Shown one piece after another: positions 5,989 to 9,210 of a stretch of 9,210 nt of DNA. Positions within the stretch are counted from its first letter, which is position 1; each line of letters begins with the position of its first letter. Origin of the DNA: Sediminibacterium sp. (GTDB lineage: Bacteria; Bacteroidota; Bacteroidia; Chitinophagales; Chitinophagaceae). Made by a program: the position numbers and the translations under genes. The stretch is from the NCBI GenBank assembly GCA_028288645.1, contig JAQBNJ010000513.1, forward strand, positions 1 through 9,210, read 5' to 3'. Under the pieces are notes generated by a model. That model was not told where the DNA came from. It saw nothing but the letters and a program-made list of their open reading frames with translations, and did not search any database.

Positions 5989-6744
5989 TTACCACTCCGC
6001 ACCCGGGTACGCCCTCTGCAAAAACTGCATCTCTGCCAGAACAAATCCAAGATGTTCCGTATGCCTCCCTTCTTTACCGCCCGATTGCATCCATGCGTTT
6101 CCAGGTAAAGTAAGTGTGGCTTCCTCAAACACAGTTCTTACTTTTTCTTCCCATTTAGTTTTTATGGTTGAAAGATCAACACCGTATCCTTCGCTAACGG
6201 CTAGTAGTTCATAGCTTGCAGCCTGCACCAATTCGCCTGTATAGCTCCACAATTCATCCACTGCGTGTTCCATGCGTTGTTTGCTTTCTTCTGTTCCATC
6301 ACCCAAACGTATCACCCATTCACTGCTCCAGCGGAGATGGTAGGTAACTTCTTTCAATGCTTTTTCTGCAATGGCTGCCAGTTGCTGGTCGCTGCTGTTT
6401 TGTAACTGCTGGTATAAAAAATATTGATAGGTGCTGAAATAGAATTGCCGTAAAATGGTTTGTCCCCAATCGCCATTGGGTAACTCAACCAGTAAACAAT
6501 TTTTAAATTCAATCGTATAACGCAGGTAAGCCAGGGAATCTTCCGATGTATCATTGACTGATAACTGCGCAGCATACTGGTAAAAATTTCTTGCCTGGCC
6601 AATGCAATCCAATGCAATATTTGAAATAGCGATATCCTGTTCCAGCACCGGCCCATGCCCGCACCATTCACTGTTGCGATGGCCAATGATCAGTGCATTG
6701 TCTGCCAAATGAAGTGTATAGTCAAGTAAGTTCTTCTTATTCAT
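5989..6744 (-). CDS. paaC: PaaC, structural subunit of the phenylacetyl-CoA epoxidase
   Basis: The product has 251 residues (E. coli PaaC 248) and is an all-helical ferritin-like protein. It lacks the ExxH pairs of PaaA, as expected for the non-catalytic scaffold that pairs with PaaA. Family motifs in order are LADNALIIGHRNSEWCGHGP (13-32), LEQDIAISNIALDCIGQARN (34-53), NGDWGQTILRQF (90-101), EVTYHLRWSSEWVIRLGDGT (132-151) and GGKEGRHTEHLG (222-233). The start ATG (6742-6744) follows the paaB stop by 22 nt. It acts in the cytoplasm within the PaaABC oxygenase assembly. Confidence 0.96.
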   Translation of the reverse strand: MNKKNLLDYTLHLADNALIIGHRNSEWCGHGPVLEQDIAISNIALDCIGQARNFYQYAAQLSVNDTSEDSLAYLRYTIEFKNCLLVELPNGDWGQTILRQFYFSTYQYFLYQQLQNSSDQQLAAIAEKALKEVTYHLRWSSEWVIRLGDGTEESKQRMEHAVDELWSYTGELVQAASYELLAVSEGYGVDLSTIKTKWEEKVRTVFEEATLTLPGNAWMQSGGKEGRHTEHLGFVLAEMQFLQRAYPGAEW

Positions 6745-6766
6745 AGTAACAAAAATCGCAGGGAGA

Positions 6767-7072
6767 TTACATATGTTTTAATTCATCGGGCAGGTTATAA
6801 AAAGTAGGATGCCTGTATGCTTTATCATTGGCAGGATCATAGAATGCTTCTGCATCTGCAGGATTACTTGCATGAATATGTTTGCTTTCTACTACCCAGA
6901 TACTTACACCTTCCATCCTGCGCGTATATACATCTCTTGCATTTTCAATTGCCATCTGTGCATCCACTGCATGCAGGCTGCCCACATGTTTGTGATCGAG
7001 GCCTTGCCTGCTCCGGATGAATATTTCCCAAAGCGGCCATTCACCGGAATTAATATGTTCGTTTGTAGTCAT
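6767..7072 (-). CDS. paaB: PaaB, small subunit of the phenylacetyl-CoA epoxidase
   Basis: The product has 101 residues (E. coli PaaB about 95). The PaaB pattern is continuous: WPLWEIFIRSRQGLDHKHVG (12-31), SLHAVDAQMAIENARDVYTR (32-51), EGVSIWVVES (54-63) and NDKAYRHPTFYNLP (82-95). PaaB bridges PaaAC units in the epoxidase and has no known catalytic residues of its own. Its ATG (7070-7072) lies 5 nt after the paaA stop, which is tight operon packing. The unusually short gap suggests coupled translation with paaA. Confidence 0.96.
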   Translation of the reverse strand: MTTNEHINSGEWPLWEIFIRSRQGLDHKHVGSLHAVDAQMAIENARDVYTRRMEGVSIWVVESKHIHASNPADAEAFYDPANDKAYRHPTFYNLPDELKHM

Positions 7073-7077
7073 TTTTT

Positions 7078-8022
7078 TTATGCAGCCTTTACTGCTTTTT
7101 TATTCTTTCTTTTTTCTGCATACGCACTCGCCGCTTCTCTTACCCATGCACCATCTTCCCATGCTTTTTTTCTTGTGTCAAGGCGCTGTTTGTTGCAGGG
7201 GCCGTTGCCTTTTACCACTTCCCAGAATTCATTCCAGTCGATGGCGCCGAAATCGTAATGGTTGGTCGCTGCATTCCATTTGAGATCGTTATCGGGAAGG
7301 GTGAGGCCCAATATTTTTACCTGCTCTGCACAGATGTCTACAAATTTTTGTCTCAGTTCATCGTTGGTGAAACGTTTGATCTTCCATTTCATGCTCATGA
7401 TGGTATTCGGACTCTCATCATCTTTTGGGCCGAACATCATTACACTTGGCCACCACCAGCGGTTCACGGCATCCTGCGCCATATTGCGTTGCGCTTCGGT
7501 TCCTTTGCTGAGCGTTAATAAAATTTCAAATCCCTGGCGCTGGTGAAAACTTTCTTCTTTGCAAACGCGTACCATCGCCCTGGCATACGGGCCAAAACTG
7601 CTCCTGCATAGAGGAACCTGGTTCATGATGGCAGCACCATCAACCAGCCAACCAATCGCACCGATATCGGCCCAGGTTAAAGTGGGATAATTAAAAATGG
7701 AAGAATATTTTGCTTTACCAGTATGCAGTTGATCATACATCTCATCGCGCGTGATGCCCAATGTTTCTGCTGCGGAGTATAAGTATAAACCATGACCCGC
7801 CTCATCCTGCACTTTTGCCAATAGAATTGCTTTGCGGCGGAGATTGGGCGCGCGGGTGATCCAGTTACCCTCAGGTAACATGCCAACAATTTCACTATGT
7901 GCATGCTGACTGATCTGCCGGATCAATGTCTGCCGGTATTTCTCCGGCATCCAGTCTTTCGGTTCGATCTTGATCTCTTTATCGACCTTGTCCTGGAAAA
8001 TTTCTTCAAAATCTTTTTCCAT
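7078..8022 (-). CDS. paaA: PaaA, catalytic di-iron subunit of the phenylacetyl-CoA 1,2-epoxidase
   Basis: The product has 314 residues (E. coli PaaA 309) and a ferritin-like di-iron fold. The expected ligands are E44 (HAHSEIVGM), E74 and H77 (VQDEAGHG), D128 (GWLVDGA), and E157 and H160 ([11 protein letters not shown]). These sit two positions later than the E. coli ligands as I recall them. The enzyme uses O2 and electrons from PaaE to form the ring 1,2-epoxide of phenylacetyl-CoA in the cytoplasm. The start ATG (8020-8022) opens the operon, and no good Shine-Dalgarno sequence precedes it. Upstream lie the candidate promoter (8100-8130) and repeated CTAACAA operator half-sites, so expression is probably repressed until a pathway CoA ester is present. 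The C-terminus is Lys/Ala-rich, as in homologues. Confidence 0.98.
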   Translation of the reverse strand: MEKDFEEIFQDKVDKEIKIEPKDWMPEKYRQTLIRQISQHAHSEIVGMLPEGNWITRAPNLRRKAILLAKVQDEAGHGLYLYSAAETLGITRDEMYDQLHTGKAKYSSIFNYPTLTWADIGAIGWLVDGAAIMNQVPLCRSSFGPYARAMVRVCKEESFHQRQGFEILLTLSKGTEAQRNMAQDAVNRWWWPSVMMFGPKDDESPNTIMSMKWKIKRFTNDELRQKFVDICAEQVKILGLTLPDNDLKWNAATNHYDFGAIDWNEFWEVVKGNGPCNKQRLDTRKKAWEDGAWVREAASAYAEKRKNKKAVKAA

Positions 8023-8064
8023 CAGTAAAGCTTGAGGCCCAAAAATAAGAAAAGAAAATTGATG

Positions 8065-8078
8065 CTAACAATTGTTAG
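8065..8078. promoter_or_regulatory. Perfect 14-bp palindromic operator CTAACAATTGTTAG
   Basis: CTAACAATTGTTAG is its own reverse complement and lies 42 nt upstream of the paaA start. The sequence and size resemble operators of TetR-family repressors. Its half-site recurs three more times within the next 70 bp. The binding protein is not encoded in this window, so its family is a guess. Confidence 0.6.
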
Positions 8079-8099
8079 TGTATAAAATAAAACCAAAAT

Positions 8100-8130
8100 C
8101 AAACTTTGTTAGCACCATTTAACTAACAAA
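8100..8130 (-). promoter_or_regulatory. Candidate promoter of the paaABCDGI operon
   Basis: On the minus strand TTTG (8130-8127) is followed after 19 bp by AAAGTTTG (8107-8100). This is one mismatch from the Bacteroidota pattern TTTG-N19-TAnnTTTG. The boxes coincide with the inverted half-sites TTTGTTAG (8105-8112) and CTAACAAA (8123-8130), as expected for a repressed promoter. An alternative AT-rich -10 (TATACA on the minus strand, near 8077-8082) cannot be excluded. Confidence 0.45.
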
Positions 8131-8146
8131 TTCAGCTTATTGTTAG
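8105..8146. promoter_or_regulatory. Three further TTGTTAG/CTAACAA operator half-sites at 17-bp pitch
   Basis: TTGTTAG starts at 8106, CTAACAA at 8123 and TTGTTAG at 8140. The three half-sites alternate in orientation and are exactly 17 bp apart. TTTGTTAG-N10-CTAACAAA (8105-8130) forms an inverted pair over the putative paaA promoter. The right half of the palindrome at 8072 is 34 bp (two pitches) away. Confidence 0.55.
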
Positions 8147-8178
8147 TAAATGAGTCATTGCCGTAAGCATTTTAAGCA

Positions 8179-8262
8179 AACACGAATTACACGAATTTGA
8201 ACGAATGAATTCCGCAGACGCAGGAGGGATCAACAGGTCGGAATCATTCGTTCAAATTCGTG
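8179..8262. repeat. Inverted repeat element D with T-run, upstream of the SGNH gene
   Basis: The arm 8190-8214 pairs with 8239-8262, complementary except for one bulged A in the left arm; the loop is 24 nt. The upstream flank (8179-8197) carries AACACGAATT and AATTACACGAATT, shared with element A. On the plus strand the hairpin is followed by ACC, TTC and a run of seven T, so it has terminator form. It ends 29 nt before the SGNH start codon and no plus-strand gene precedes it. It may be a leader attenuator or simply a repeat insertion. Confidence 0.75.
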
Positions 8263-8291
8263 ACCTTCTTTTTTTACTTTATCTTAGGTTC

Positions 8292-8939
8292 ATGAAGAAA
8301 ATATTTCTACTACTCTGCCTGCTTTCAACAGGCTTCGCAGTAACTGCACAAACTACCGATCCGCCGTTCCGTAAAGAGATAGATGCGTTTAAAAAGAAAG
8401 ACAGTTTGCAGATGCCGGCGAAGCAATCCATCTTATTTGTGGGCAGTTCTTCTTTTACAAAATGGACGGATGTGCAGGATTATTTCCCAGGCTATCCCAT
8501 TCTTAACCGCGGGTTTGGCGGTTCTTCTTTGCCTGATGTGATCAGGTATGTTGATGAAGTAATTATTCCTTATGATCCAAAGCAGATCGTTATTTATTGC
8601 GGGGAGAATGATGTGGCAGGATCTGATACGATCACAGCGCCAACCGTATTGAAGCGATTTCAAACAATATTTTCTTTGATCAGGAATAAATTACCAAAAG
8701 TTCCGATTGCTTTTATTTCTCTGAAACCAAGCGTGAGCCGCTGGAAATTTGAACCGGTAATTGTTGAGACAAATAAACTGATCAAAGATTTTTTAAGTAA
8801 GCAATCAAACGCAAAATTCATCAACGTGCATGATGCTATGTTAAACACTGACGGCTCTGTCATGACAGATATTTTTATTGCGGATAATTTACATATGAAT
8901 GCGAAGGGCTACAAGATCTGGCAGCCGATAATTCAATAA
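8292..8939 (+). CDS. Secreted SGNH/GDSL-type hydrolase
   Basis: The product has 215 residues with a signal peptide (MKKIFLLLCLLSTGF, predicted cut near VTAQ, 17-20), so it is exported. The SGNH blocks are present. Block I is LFVGSSSFTKW, with likely nucleophile S53. Block II is NRGFGGS (72-78). Block III is GENDV, with N106. Block V is DNLH, with D198 and H201. The family covers esterases, lipases and carbohydrate acetylesterases. This GSSS-xxx-W form resembles PAF-acetylhydrolase-like proteins of Bacteroidota, but the substrate is unknown. The start is the ATG at 8292-8294. An in-frame ATG at 8205 lies inside hairpin D and would put 29 extra residues before a perfect signal peptide. The gene is divergent from paaA and convergent with paaE, so it interrupts the paa cluster. 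I found no clear promoter for it. Confidence 0.9.
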   Translation: MKKIFLLLCLLSTGFAVTAQTTDPPFRKEIDAFKKKDSLQMPAKQSILFVGSSSFTKWTDVQDYFPGYPILNRGFGGSSLPDVIRYVDEVIIPYDPKQIVIYCGENDVAGSDTITAPTVLKRFQTIFSLIRNKLPKVPIAFISLKPSVSRWKFEPVIVETNKLIKDFLSKQSNAKFINVHDAMLNTDGSVMTDIFIADNLHMNAKGYKIWQPIIQ

Positions 8940-8959
8940 CAACTTCTCCGTTAGTAATC

Positions 8960-9023
8960 AAACCGTGCCTTTGTGACCTGGTGTGCGATTTAATTTTCAC
9001 ACCAGGGCACAAAGGCACGGTTT
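8960..9023. terminator. Inverted repeat element E between convergent SGNH and paaE genes
   Basis: Arms 8960-8985 and 8998-9023 are complementary over 26 bp with one mismatch (A8976 opposite G9007); the loop is 12 nt. It lies between two convergent stop codons (8937-8939 and 9027-9029), where a bidirectional terminator is expected. T-runs on both sides are weak, so termination is inferred from position. A decayed relative sits at 1018-1051. Confidence 0.65.
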
Positions 9024-9026
9024 AGG

Positions 9027-9210
9027 TCATTTAAGGTCGAAGTCTACGATTACTTTTTCAGTTCTCGGGTGTGATTGACAGGTCAAAATAAACCCCTGTT
9101 CTATTTCTTCCGGTTCCAATCCATAATTCACATCCATATCCACTTCACCTTCTATCAATTTTGCGCGGCAGGTGCAACATACACCGCCTTTGCAGGCATA
9201 AGGCAGATCC
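9027..9210 (-). CDS. paaE: PaaE, reductase subunit of the phenylacetyl-CoA epoxidase, C-terminal fragment (continues off right edge)
   Basis: The last 60 codons and the TGA (9027-9029) are present; the rest lies beyond the window. The fragment begins DLPYACKGGVCCTCRAKL and shows the plant-type [2Fe-2S] ferredoxin motif C-x4-C-x2-C-x29-C, with the last cysteine in ILTCQSHP. The segment EGEVDMDVNYGLEPEEIEQG and the ending EKVIVDFDLK are characteristic of PaaE, in which an FAD/NAD(P)H reductase module precedes this ferredoxin domain. PaaE passes electrons from NADPH to the di-iron site of PaaA. It is on the same strand as paaA but about 1 kb upstream of it, with the opposite-strand SGNH gene between. 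It therefore probably belongs to a separate transcript, ended by hairpin E. Confidence 0.92.
   Translation of the reverse strand, partial: DLPYACKGGVCCTCRAKLIEGEVDMDVNYGLEPEEIEQGFILTCQSHPRTEKVIVDFDLK

Noticed and set aside
6809..7258. 149-codon open frame on the plus strand
   Set aside because: It lies antisense to paaB and the end of paaA, which are unmistakable. The product is Cys/His/Phe-rich, has no domain pattern, and is a shadow of the real genes.
8023..8064. Riboswitch or structured leader upstream of paaA
   Set aside because: The stretch is short and A/T-rich, with no stable stem. The palindrome next to it is better read as a protein-binding site.
8205..8291. Upstream ATG that would extend the SGNH protein by 29 residues
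   Set aside because: It lies within hairpin D and would bury a perfect N-terminal signal peptide. The ATG at 8292 is clearly better.
66..9023. The repeats as a CRISPR array, IS element or MITE
   Set aside because: They are single palindromes scattered at gene ends, without regular spacers, transposase genes or clear target-site duplications.

Overview
The window reads as chromosomal DNA of a Bacteroidota bacterium, most likely in or near the Chitinophagaceae. The clues are TTTG-N19/20-TAnnTTTG-type promoters, starts without clear Shine-Dalgarno sequences, signal peptides ending near T-A-Q, an intergenic repeat that reads SPPNPLKGE when translated, and a Bacteroidota-style Obg N-terminus. This placement is inference from sequence style; no database was searched.

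Layout, left to right. Positions 1-70 hold the first codons of obg (minus strand, running off the left edge). A paaY-type gamma-carbonic-anhydrase gene (125-730, minus) lies just upstream of it. A tRNA-Cys gene (865-935, plus) follows, with its own promoter and terminator. A large secreted GH2 glycosidase (1243-3999, minus) comes next. The core of the window is a minus-strand phenylacetate catabolic operon, paaA-paaB-paaC-paaD-paaG-paaI (8022 down to 4064). A divergent secreted SGNH hydrolase (8292-8939, plus) separates paaA from the 3' end of paaE (9027-9210, minus, running off the right edge).

Function. PaaA, PaaB and PaaC, with the reductase PaaE, form the oxygen-dependent phenylacetyl-CoA epoxidase. 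PaaD is its MIP18/DUF59-type Fe-S maturation partner. PaaG isomerises the ring 1,2-epoxide to the oxepin. PaaI and PaaY are the pathway's thioesterases, thought to rescue CoA from dead-end intermediates. The ring-opening and beta-oxidation genes (paaZ, paaF, paaH, paaJ) and the ligase paaK are not in this window. A cluster of CTAACAA/TTGTTAG half-sites upstream of paaA, including a perfect 14-bp palindrome, looks like the operator of a repressor (perhaps TetR-type) that is not encoded here.

The most unusual feature is a set of long inverted repeats at gene boundaries (66-142, 1168-1243, 5306-5403, 8179-8262, 8960-9023, plus a decayed copy at 1018-1051). Their arms share CAC triplets spaced about 8-10 nt apart. 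One has supplied the end of paaY and the GTG start of obg. Another, a perfect 39-bp hairpin, sits inside the paa operon between paaD and paaG.
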